Shown one piece after another: positions 49,349-57,893 of a DNA stretch of 64,000 bases. The DNA is from Urechidicola sp. Its GTDB lineage: Bacteria; Bacteroidota; Bacteroidia; Flavobacteriales; Flavobacteriaceae. A program made the position numbers and the translations under genes. The notes under the pieces are model-generated. The model was given only the letters and a program-made list of their open reading frames with translations, had not been told where the DNA came from and ran no database searches. Every line of letters begins with the position of its first letter. Positions within the stretch are counted from its first letter, which is position 1. The stretch lies in the NCBI GenBank assembly GCA_028599075.1, contig JAQRMW010000041.1:1-64000 (forward strand), in the 5' to 3' direction.

Positions 49349-50522
49349 ATTTGATTTCATCATAGTTGGTGGTGGTATAGTAGGATTGGCGACAGCCTAT
49401 AAATTACAATTAAAACACCCCAACAAGTCAATTGCAATTCTCGAAAAAGAGGATGCCATTGGCAAACATCAAACAGGGAGGAATTCTGGTGTGATTCATT
49501 CTGGTATATACTATGCACCAAATTCTTACAAAGCTGAAAATTGTAGAAATGGAAGAGAACAATTGGTTGCTTTTGCCGAAAAACATCAAGTAAGATATGA
49601 TGCCTGTGGAAAAATTATAGTGGCAGTTACTAAAGATGATGTTACTGTATTAGAATCCATCTATCAAAAAGGAATTGAAAATAAAACTCCCGGAATTAAA
49701 TTCTTAACGGCAAAAGAAATCAAAGAGAAAGAACCTTTTATTGAAGGACTCAAAGCTATTTTTGTTCCATCAGCAGGAATTATAGATTATGTAGAAGTTG
49801 GGCAAAAGTTTGTTGAGTTGATAGAACAGATACAACCGAAAAGCAAGTTGATTACTTCGTGTAAAGTCACCAAAGTTTATGATGATGTATTGGAAACAAC
49901 AAAGGGTGAATTTACATCGAACCAATTTATTTTTTGTACAGGGCTATTTGCAGATAGAATAGCCAAAAAAGATGCTATTAAAGTTGATTTGCAAATTGTA
50001 GGCTTTAGAGGTGATTATTACAAACTGAAAGAAAATGCAAAACACAAGATTAACAATTTAGTATATCCAACTCCTGATATCAACTTTCCGTTTTTAGGAG
50101 TTCATTTTACCCCCATGATTAATGGCGATGTGGAATGCGGCCCAAATGCAGTATTTTCTTTTAAACGCGAAGGTTATAAAAATACAAGTTTTAGTTTAAG
50201 AGATACAATACAAGCATTGACATTTATAGGAACACTAAAATTATTTAGTAGGAATTGGCGCAAAGGTTTGGATGAGTACAAACGCGCTTTTTCAAAACAT
50301 TTGTTTGTAAAAGAGTTACAAAAAATGATGCCATCCATAACAAAAGACGATGTAGAATATGCAAGAGCAGGTGTTAGAGCACAAGCTTTAGACAGTCAAG
50401 GTAATTTAATTGATGATTTTAAAATTGAAACTCATAATGGGCATGTTCATGTGTTAAATGCGCCATCTCCAGCAGCCACATCTTGTATGGCAATTGCAGA
50501 TGAAATTGTCAGTACTATTTAA
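49338..50522 (+). CDS. lhgO: L-2-hydroxyglutarate oxidase
   Basis: ORF; DFIIVGGGIVGLATAYKLQ, GRNSGVIHSGIYYAPNSYKAE. Confidence 0.94.
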   Translation: MSNKFDFIIVGGGIVGLATAYKLQLKHPNKSIAILEKEDAIGKHQTGRNSGVIHSGIYYAPNSYKAENCRNGREQLVAFAEKHQVRYDACGKIIVAVTKDDVTVLESIYQKGIENKTPGIKFLTAKEIKEKEPFIEGLKAIFVPSAGIIDYVEVGQKFVELIEQIQPKSKLITSCKVTKVYDDVLETTKGEFTSNQFIFCTGLFADRIAKKDAIKVDLQIVGFRGDYYKLKENAKHKINNLVYPTPDINFPFLGVHFTPMINGDVECGPNAVFSFKREGYKNTSFSLRDTIQALTFIGTLKLFSRNWRKGLDEYKRAFSKHLFVKELQKMMPSITKDDVEYARAGVRAQALDSQGNLIDDFKIETHNGHVHVLNAPSPAATSCMAIADEIVSTI

Positions 50523-50555
50523 AAAAAACTTTATATTTATATCAAATTTTAAAAG

Positions 50556-51152
50556 ATGAAAAATTTAAAAATTACACTAGCAATTATATTATTTGGAGCT
50601 TGTATTAGTTTATCAGCTCAAACAGAAACATTGTATTTTGATGTTATACATAGCGGAGAATCTATTGGAACATTAAAGGCTGAAAAGACTGTTGAAGGAA
50701 ATAAAACACATTATAAAAGTTATACTGATATTGAGTTTCATATGTTCATGACAATTAAGATAGAATATACTTATAATGTTACTTATATTGATGATAATTT
50801 GAATCATGCTAAGGTGCACATCATGTTAAAAGGACATGAAAAAACCAATGTTAGAACAGAGAAAATGCCAAAAGGTTATGCTTATTTTTCTGATGAGAAG
50901 TTGGATAAAGAATTTGTTGAAGAGATAAAGCACAGCATTGAAAAAATGTTTTTTTATGAGCCTACGGATGTGACAAAAGTATACGCCGAAGAGCATGGAG
51001 AGTTTCATGAACTTAAAAAAAATGGTCCACATACTTATTTAAAAACTACACCGAATGGGCATAAAAGCACCTATTATTATAAAGATGGTAAATTACAAAA
51101 ATCTGATATTGATGCCGGTGTAATTAAGTTTTCGATCATTAGAAAAAATTAA
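50556..51152 (+). CDS. DUF6134-like secreted protein
   Basis: ORF; signal peptide, LYFDVIHSGESIGTLKAEK. Confidence 0.75.
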   Translation: MKNLKITLAIILFGACISLSAQTETLYFDVIHSGESIGTLKAEKTVEGNKTHYKSYTDIEFHMFMTIKIEYTYNVTYIDDNLNHAKVHIMLKGHEKTNVRTEKMPKGYAYFSDEKLDKEFVEEIKHSIEKMFFYEPTDVTKVYAEEHGEFHELKKNGPHTYLKTTPNGHKSTYYYKDGKLQKSDIDAGVIKFSIIRKN

Positions 51153-52213
51153 TCGTTTTTCAGTATTGGTATTCTCTCTTCTAAACCATCTATTGGTTTT
51201 GTAATCTGTTTAGGTGCTCTAAACCGGTAACCGAAAAACACAAAGAAAGAGTCTTTAGAAGAGTCAAATTGAATTTTATCTTCATTTGCTTTTTCATTGG
51301 TATTTCTTTTAGAGAGAGATACACCAAAAAAGAACTTTTCAGAATTGTATCCTATTCCAACTCCTCCATGTCCTGATAACACTAAATTTTGTGATTTAGA
51401 ATTTGTAGAGTTAGCATCAGAATATTGTGTAGAATTATTAAAATCCATTCCAATCCCTGGAATTATAAAGGCATTTGCATACCATTTTTTATAAACAAAA
51501 GTATAGTAATACCCTAAGTTTAAGGCAAGGGCAACTCCAGAAGATTTTAAATAATTTGATCTTGTAACTTCATCACCATCTTTATTAATGTACTTGTCTA
51601 AACCATCAAAACTATAATACCAATAGCTAATTTCTGGTATAAAACTTCCAGCACTTTTTAACTGTATTTCTGTTTGCGAAATGGTTGATCGCACAGAATA
51701 GTTATCGTTAAATTTGTAGGCAGAACTTCCTGAAAAAACATTGGTTGTTAAATCTGGAAACTGAATGTGATTTGAATTAGCCGCTATATCTTCACCAATA
51801 CTTTGATTACTTATATAATATCCTTTAATGCGATTGTACTCAAAACGATGTGACCATTTATCAAATAATAAATTAAATTTTATTCTAAATGATTTAGGGT
51901 CGCCTTTTTCTTCTTTACTTTTTCCACTAACCTTGGGTCTAATGCCTATTCTTACCGAAGCGAATTTATAACTCAAAACAACTCCGTATCTGAATCCTAA
52001 ATTGGGTTCAATTTCAACGGATTGAATGTTAAAGGGGATTTTAAAACTTTGAATATCATTACTAAACTCTGCCTTTACATTAAATTGATTGGTATAATCC
52101 TTTATATATAAATCACTTTTGCTTTTAGCGATTGTATCATTTTTTGATTTTTTTTCTTGGGTAAATACAATAGAAGGAATCAAAAATAGCAAAAGAAAAT
52201 AGCAACGATTCAT
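51149..52213 (-). CDS. DUF4421-like outer membrane protein
   Basis: ORF; signal peptide, FRYGVVLSYKFASVRIGIRPK beta-strand pattern. Confidence 0.65.
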   Translation of the reverse strand: MNRCYFLLLFLIPSIVFTQEKKSKNDTIAKSKSDLYIKDYTNQFNVKAEFSNDIQSFKIPFNIQSVEIEPNLGFRYGVVLSYKFASVRIGIRPKVSGKSKEEKGDPKSFRIKFNLLFDKWSHRFEYNRIKGYYISNQSIGEDIAANSNHIQFPDLTTNVFSGSSAYKFNDNYSVRSTISQTEIQLKSAGSFIPEISYWYYSFDGLDKYINKDGDEVTRSNYLKSSGVALALNLGYYYTFVYKKWYANAFIIPGIGMDFNNSTQYSDANSTNSKSQNLVLSGHGGVGIGYNSEKFFFGVSLSKRNTNEKANEDKIQFDSSKDSFFVFFGYRFRAPKQITKPIDGLEERIPILKND

Positions 52214-52309
52214 AAAATGTTTTTTGTAATGTAAAAATACACAATCAATTAAAATTTAAAGAATATTGTTAGCCTATAATTTAAATTTTTAATTGTTTGA
52301 AGAATTTGA

Positions 52310-52441
52310 TTTTAATCCATTTTTAAAACCTCACCATCCATTGGAATTTCAACTTTTTCTGACAAGTCATTTTTTTTTCTAACTCTTTTCGTAATTCAAT
52401 TCTAGTAGCTGGGCAATGATTAACAGCTTCTAAATGATTAG
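52310..52441 (-). pseudogene. degenerate coding fragment (ANHLEAVNHCPATRIELRKELEKK // DLSEKVEIPMDGEVLKMD)
   Basis: two protein-like frames joined across an A9 homopolymer frameshift; no start codon. Confidence 0.4.
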
Positions 52442-52458
52442 CTTAACCATTACTGATT

Positions 52459-53346
52459 TTAATTTAAACATCTCCCTTCGGTATATCTATCAGGGAATAT
52501 AGCTTTCAATGTTGCATTCAGTTTTTTCCAATCCATATGCATTCTTTCTGCCTGCTCTTCAGTCAAAATCTCACCGTCATTATCAATTTTTCTATCTTCT
52601 ATTACTTTGGTGTAGTGAAAAATTGTCATGTCAATCCCACTATTTTTAAACTGTTGCTCTAGATTATATACGTTCTTTTCTGAGTCGTCCACAAAAATAA
52701 TTGATTCAAAATTTTGACCTGTTTTTTGTAATATATGCTGCAACATTTCGCCTTTATTCATACCCGAAGTCATCATTATACCTTGCATATAACTCATTTC
52801 ATTTTTTAGATAATACCTATAGTTAGGAAGGTTTTCACCATCAGGTCTAAGTGCTGTTTTAGTAAAATCAATTTCTCTTCTGCTTAGTTCTCTTTCAGTT
52901 GCAGCTCTATATTTAGGGCTTCGAGATGTTAATGCAAAAACAGGAATTTCTTTTTCTTGCCAGTTATTAATTAAAGTTGGGAGAATACTATCAGTTAGTT
53001 CTGTTGTTCCCAACTCATAAAGTAGCCCAATAGAATCTTCAAATAGGCAATCAACTATTTGCTCATCGGTTGGTTTTACATTTAATTTTCCGCGTTGCCA
53101 CTGATACCAAATATCGCCACCTAAATCGGTTGAACTGGTTAAAATTGTATTGTCTATATCTAAAACGACAAGAATGTTTGAGCTGTTTTTTTGATTTAAT
53201 AATTCATTAACTAGACTATCAACTTTTTGAAAGTTGGTTGTCGTAACAACTTTAACTTCTCCATTATTACTATTAATGAAAGCAAAATTTAATGCAATTG
53301 CTAGAATTAAGATTGGGAGTAGTTTAATGATTTTATATTTTTTCAT
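52459..53346 (-). CDS. DUF2608 domain (HAD-like) secreted protein
   Basis: ORF; VVLDIDNTILTSSTDLGGDIWYQWQ, IIFVDDSEKN. Confidence 0.88.
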   Translation of the reverse strand: MKKYKIIKLLPILILAIALNFAFINSNNGEVKVVTTTNFQKVDSLVNELLNQKNSSNILVVLDIDNTILTSSTDLGGDIWYQWQRGKLNVKPTDEQIVDCLFEDSIGLLYELGTTELTDSILPTLINNWQEKEIPVFALTSRSPKYRAATERELSRREIDFTKTALRPDGENLPNYRYYLKNEMSYMQGIMMTSGMNKGEMLQHILQKTGQNFESIIFVDDSEKNVYNLEQQFKNSGIDMTIFHYTKVIEDRKIDNDGEILTEEQAERMHMDWKKLNATLKAIFPDRYTEGRCLN

Positions 53347-53423
53347 GCTTTTGGGTTTTGTACTTAAGTAATAATAATTGTTATTAATGCGTTGTGAATT
53401 TTGGAGTGAAATAAATTATTGTT

Positions 53424-53542
53424 CGTCAGTTCGAGTGATTTTTCTTAATAAAATAAAGAAAAATTGTATCGAGAGCAGATAAAACACGATTCTCGATATA
53501 AATTTCACTTACTATCGTCGTGAAATTCACTCAAATTAACGA
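53424..53542. mobile_element. gene-less nested inverted repeat (MITE-like) related to the 61732-62140 element
   Basis: outer CGTCAGTTCGAGTGA / TCACTCAAATTAACGA, inner TTGTATCGAGAGC / ATTCTCGATATAA. Confidence 0.6.
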
Positions 53543-53622
53543 TTTTTATCAGAATGCATAACGGGTGTATTTAGTTTTTGTTTATTGATTTTAACTTTTT
53601 CAAAATCCTCTTTTGTCAATTC

Positions 53623-54132
53623 CTATCTATTTACCTCTTGTTCAAAATTAAGCGAACCAGGAATTGTTTTGTGTTTTTTAATAAATTTAAATCCAACCTT
53701 TTCTAAGGTCTTGTTTGGAGCTGGGTTTAAAGCATAGGGTTCGCAAATTAATCGTTTAAGTTTTAAATTTTCAAAAAATAGTGGTAACGATTTCTTAACT
53801 AATTCGGTGCCGATTCCTTTTTTTCTGTTTACCGAGTTCCATAAATGTAAATGCATTGTAGCTTGTTTGCCGTATTCAATTCCGTTTACATTTGTATGCC
53901 CTATTTGCTTTTTGTTAAGCTCCCAAATAAGTGCATAAGATTTTTTATCAGTAATTGAATTGTTTATCTGTTGAGTTAGCATTTTTTTCAACTCATTTCT
54001 AGTAGGCAACTTATTTAAGTCAACACCCATTTGCACTAAAAAGTCAGGGTCAGACTTAAGCCAATAATCTGCAATTAAATCAACATCACATAATTGAGCC
54101 TCTCTAACTGATATGTCAAATTTATCTTTCAT
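53623..54132 (-). CDS. GNAT family N-acetyltransferase
   Basis: ORF; NRKKGIGTELVKKSLPLFFE. Confidence 0.88.
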   Translation of the reverse strand: MKDKFDISVREAQLCDVDLIADYWLKSDPDFLVQMGVDLNKLPTRNELKKMLTQQINNSITDKKSYALIWELNKKQIGHTNVNGIEYGKQATMHLHLWNSVNRKKGIGTELVKKSLPLFFENLKLKRLICEPYALNPAPNKTLEKVGFKFIKKHKTIPGSLNFEQEVNR

Positions 54133-54722
54133 TTATTTAGTGAATATAATTTTGCTAATTGTTTATCTTCTAGAATGTCTTTTTCATATTTAAAATTGAG
54201 TTTTTCTAGAACCCGAATCGAACTACTATTTTCTGGAAGTACCATGGCAATTATTTTAGTTAATTCTAAAGTATTAAACCCAAAATTTACACAAGCTCTT
54301 GCAGCTTCAGTTGCAATTCCTTTTCCCCAATGTTCTTTTATAAATCGGTATCCAAGGTCAACCTCACCCATATCCTCTAGGTATTTTAAACCCACAAACC
54401 CAATGAATTTATTTTCGCCTTTCAATTCAACCACAAGTCTTCCAAAACCATACTTTTTGTAACCTCCAAGTACATCTTGAGTTATTCTTCTTTCAATTTC
54501 TTTTTTAGATACAGCACCGCCATCACCAGTGTATTTACTTACTTCAGTATCTAAATTCATAGCATAAGCAGGTGCAATATCATTCATAGTAAATGGACGA
54601 ATTAAAAGTCTTTCGGTTTCTATGATTAAATTTGAGTTTTGCATCTGTCCCGCCAGTTCTGATTTTTTCTTTAGCTGTTGAAATACCGTTTTCCAATGAT
54701 AATTTAAAGTATCGACAAGCAT
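54129..54722 (-). CDS. RimJ/RimL-type GNAT N-acetyltransferase (start probably 54644)
   Basis: ORF; IIETERLLIRPFTMNDI, GKGIATEAARACVNFGF. Confidence 0.9.
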   Translation of the reverse strand: MLVDTLNYHWKTVFQQLKKKSELAGQMQNSNLIIETERLLIRPFTMNDIAPAYAMNLDTEVSKYTGDGGAVSKKEIERRITQDVLGGYKKYGFGRLVVELKGENKFIGFVGLKYLEDMGEVDLGYRFIKEHWGKGIATEAARACVNFGFNTLELTKIIAMVLPENSSSIRVLEKLNFKYEKDILEDKQLAKLYSLNK

Positions 54723-55326
54723 TCAAACTGTCATTCATTTTTAAGTAGGATTCACCAATATAAAAATATGCATCTCCAACCATTTGGCCTGTTTCAATTA
54801 ATTTTTTTAAATCTAAAATTGCTTTTTCAAATTCATTATTATGAATAAACGCTGTCCCTCTTTCAAATAACACTTCATATTCTTCAACACGATATTGGTA
54901 ATCTTTATCAAAATCTTCTATTAATTCTATTCTTGTATTAATTTTTCCAGATTTAATTAATTCTTTTGAATTAAGTGCTTTTGAATAGTATGAAATTGAT
55001 GAATTGAAATCATTTAAATTTTCATAATTATTTCCAATATTCATTAATGCTAGTAAATTATCAGAATCGAATTTTAAAATTTTTTTATAATCCTCAATTG
55101 CACCCTTAAAATCTCCAAGTGTTGATTTGTCAGCTCCTCGATTTATTAATGAAGGTCTAAAGTGAGGATTTCTAGCTAATATTTTGTTGTGTATTGCTAT
55201 TGCTTTCTTATATTCTCCTTTTTCTTCTAGTTCATATGCTTGAGAATATAGCTCTTCATAAGAATTGAAATTACAACTTACTAAAGCGAGAAAAAGAATT
55301 GATATGATTGTTTTAGTTTTTACCAA
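54580..55326 (-). CDS. tetratricopeptide repeat lipoprotein
   Basis: ORF; lipobox VSC, TPR repeats. Confidence 0.85.
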   Translation of the reverse strand: MVKTKTIISILFLALVSCNFNSYEELYSQAYELEEKGEYKKAIAIHNKILARNPHFRPSLINRGADKSTLGDFKGAIEDYKKILKFDSDNLLALMNIGNNYENLNDFNSSISYYSKALNSKELIKSGKINTRIELIEDFDKDYQYRVEEYEVLFERGTAFIHNNEFEKAILDLKKLIETGQMVGDAYFYIGESYLKMNDSLNACRYFKLSLENGISTAKEKIRTGGTDAKLKFNHRNRKTFNSSIYYE

Positions 55327-55369
55327 TATTAATTACATTTTAACGCATACAATTTACATCATTCTTAGT

Positions 55370-57625
55370 TTACAACTCAAAGTGCAAACCCAAAATAAAA
55401 TTACGTCCTATATTTGGGATACCCTCACTTTTTAAGCGAGATAGATGAGCAGTATAGCTTGTATCAAACGCATTGTTGAGGTTTGCAGATAAATCAAATT
55501 CTAAGTTACCAACCTGTAGTGACCCACCAAGACCTAAATTTACAATACTATATGCTTCGGTCGGAGTCTCAAACATACTCACATTATTCTGAGTAAAACT
55601 ACTTGCAACATTAACTGTTGCAAACCCCTTTTGCCACCAATCTTTAATTTCAAACTCCCCGCGTAGTGTATTGTTCCATTGGTTTGCTGGTATCAATGGT
55701 AAATAATCTCCATTGGTTTGTTTGCCAATTACGAGTTCAAAAGAGCTTTCTAAATGTAACCAATCAAATGGGTGTGGGTGAAAGTGAAATCCAGCTTCAC
55801 CACCATATAATTTGGCATCACCTTGTATATACTCATACACATCTGCGCCATCTTCTACAGTGCCAGTTGGTGATAAAAAGATATAATCTTGTAAGCCATT
55901 GAAAAATCCGTTTAAGAAAAATTCTAAGTGTTTATTATTATATTCAAGCGCTATATCGAGTTGAAAGTTTTGTTCGTTTAATAAATTAGGATTACCAATT
56001 TCGAACCTGTTGGTACCATGATGTACCCCATTAGAAGATAGTTCTGATAAGTTGGGGGCTCTATAGCCCGAAGCTAGATTAACGCGAGCAGTGATGCTTT
56101 CTATAAAATCTCTTTTTACTCCTAATGAACCTGTAAAATTGTTATAAGTTTTATCTAGTGCTTCAAATACGTGTATTTCACCTTCATGATTTACCTCATG
56201 ATATTCTGTAGTTAATTTACGATTATCAAAACGCAGCCCACCTTGTATTGCACCCCAATCAAAATCGGCAATGGCAGTAGCAAAAATTCCGATATCGTTT
56301 ATTTTAGCATTTGGAATGAGTAACTCTTCACCTAAATTTTCATTGGTTTGATACATACCTTGTAGCCCAGTAATTAACTGAACTGTCTTGATTTTTGGCA
56401 GATTGTATTGTACATCATAACTCAATGTTTTTAGTTTCATTCTTAGCGCAGCATCATCTTCGGCATGTGATTCTGTATGTGGCTCATGGTTATGTTCATC
56501 TTCAAACTCTGACCGGTCATTAAAAATATAACCGAAATTAAAATCTAATTTTGAAGTGTCAAAATACAAGTGATTGTGTAGACTTACGATATGGTTTTTT
56601 ATTTTTTGATACGGCAATTCTGTAGAACGATGTGTTGATTGATCTCCTATCCCTTCTGTCATACCTAATTCTGTACTGTTTAAATTGTAGCGTAATTCAC
56701 TTGCAAATCGTTCTCGGCTAATTGAAAGTCCTGTATTAAAATTAAACTCGTTATACCTAGTATTGGTAACCCTATTTCCATTCGGAATTTTATAATCGGC
56801 ATGCGTATTATAAGATCCTCTTACCAAAAATTTAAAGCTTTCGTGTGAATTTTTAAATCCAACAGAACTGTTAGAACCAATAGTATTGCTAAAATATTGC
56901 TGATTAAAATCGGCACTTGTAGAATTGTTTGGAGCAAATTTTTCTGGATTAAAATAAATGACACCTCCCAAAGCATCAGAACCGTAAAGCAAAGATGAGG
57001 GACCTTTGATAACTTCAACACTTTCAATACCCGCTTCATTTAACCCCAAACCATGTTCATCTCCAAATTGTTGATTTTCTAAACGCACCCCTTGTGCATA
57101 AACTAAAACACGGTTGCCGCTTAAACCTCTAATTACTGGTTTTCCGATGGATGTTCCGGTAGATATTTGTGAAACTCCGGGGATGGTTTCTATCCCTTCA
57201 ATTAAAGTAGCAGCTCCCATTTGTTTGAGTTTGCTAATTTTTGCTGCCTCAACTTTCATTACATTTTTTGATTGCAATCTGTTAAACGGAGTAGAGATGA
57301 TGACTTCGTCTATACTAAATACAGCCTTTTTTAAAATAACATTAAAATTTTTGTAGGATTTATGAATGTCAAGAGATTCGAAATAGGTTTCATATCCAAC
57401 ATGAGCAAACACGAGTGAAATATATCCGTGTGGAATGTTTTTGAGTTTGAATTTTCCGATGCTGTCAGTAACGGTTCCTACATGGAATTCTGGAGCATAC
57501 ACTTCTGCTCCAAATATTGGTTCTCCTTTCTCATCGGTAATTTTACCAGAAATACTGATTTGGCTATGAGCAATAAGATAAAGGCTACAGAAAATGAGGG
57601 TTAATAGGATTCTTTTTATTTTCAT
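55370..57625 (-). CDS. TonB-dependent receptor (paralog 1)
   Basis: ORF; carboxypeptidase-like N-domain, plug motif VIRGLSGNRVLVYAQGVRLENQQFGDEHG, C-terminal beta strand. Confidence 0.94.
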   Translation of the reverse strand: MKIKRILLTLIFCSLYLIAHSQISISGKITDEKGEPIFGAEVYAPEFHVGTVTDSIGKFKLKNIPHGYISLVFAHVGYETYFESLDIHKSYKNFNVILKKAVFSIDEVIISTPFNRLQSKNVMKVEAAKISKLKQMGAATLIEGIETIPGVSQISTGTSIGKPVIRGLSGNRVLVYAQGVRLENQQFGDEHGLGLNEAGIESVEVIKGPSSLLYGSDALGGVIYFNPEKFAPNNSTSADFNQQYFSNTIGSNSSVGFKNSHESFKFLVRGSYNTHADYKIPNGNRVTNTRYNEFNFNTGLSISRERFASELRYNLNSTELGMTEGIGDQSTHRSTELPYQKIKNHIVSLHNHLYFDTSKLDFNFGYIFNDRSEFEDEHNHEPHTESHAEDDAALRMKLKTLSYDVQYNLPKIKTVQLITGLQGMYQTNENLGEELLIPNAKINDIGIFATAIADFDWGAIQGGLRFDNRKLTTEYHEVNHEGEIHVFEALDKTYNNFTGSLGVKRDFIESITARVNLASGYRAPNLSELSSNGVHHGTNRFEIGNPNLLNEQNFQLDIALEYNNKHLEFFLNGFFNGLQDYIFLSPTGTVEDGADVYEYIQGDAKLYGGEAGFHFHPHPFDWLHLESSFELVIGKQTNGDYLPLIPANQWNNTLRGEFEIKDWWQKGFATVNVASSFTQNNVSMFETPTEAYSIVNLGLGGSLQVGNLEFDLSANLNNAFDTSYTAHLSRLKSEGIPNIGRNFILGLHFEL

Positions 57626-57860
57626 TTTAGAAAACGATTTAAATGACTAAGACTTTTTAATGATAACTTTTAAAAGCTTTATGTCAAGTTTAAATGATGT
57701 TGCAAAATACAAATAAATATACTTTTGGAAATGCATAAATATGTTGACTAAACAGGTCTGCCAAAATAAGCTTACTCCTTACAGATTTATCATTGACTTT
57801 TTGATTCGTCATATTTTTTAAGGTAATATCCAATAAACCTTTTCTATAAGTTTGTTTTAA

Positions 57861-57889
57861 AAAACAAGGCAGCTCATAGCTGCCTTGTT
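57861..57889 (-). terminator. intrinsic terminator of TonB-dependent receptor 2
   Basis: AACAAGGCAGCT/AGCTGCCTTGTT with T-run on minus strand. Confidence 0.85.
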
Positions 57890-57893
57890 AATC

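Noticed and set aside
53551-53562. Integron attC-like GCATAACG motif
   Set aside because: Isolated short match with no paired arm, no integrase and no cassette array.
54580-54722. Frameshift or gene fusion between the TPR protein and the GNAT gene
   Set aside because: The GNAT gene has a plausible internal start (54644), leaving only a modest overlap; no clear evidence of disruption.
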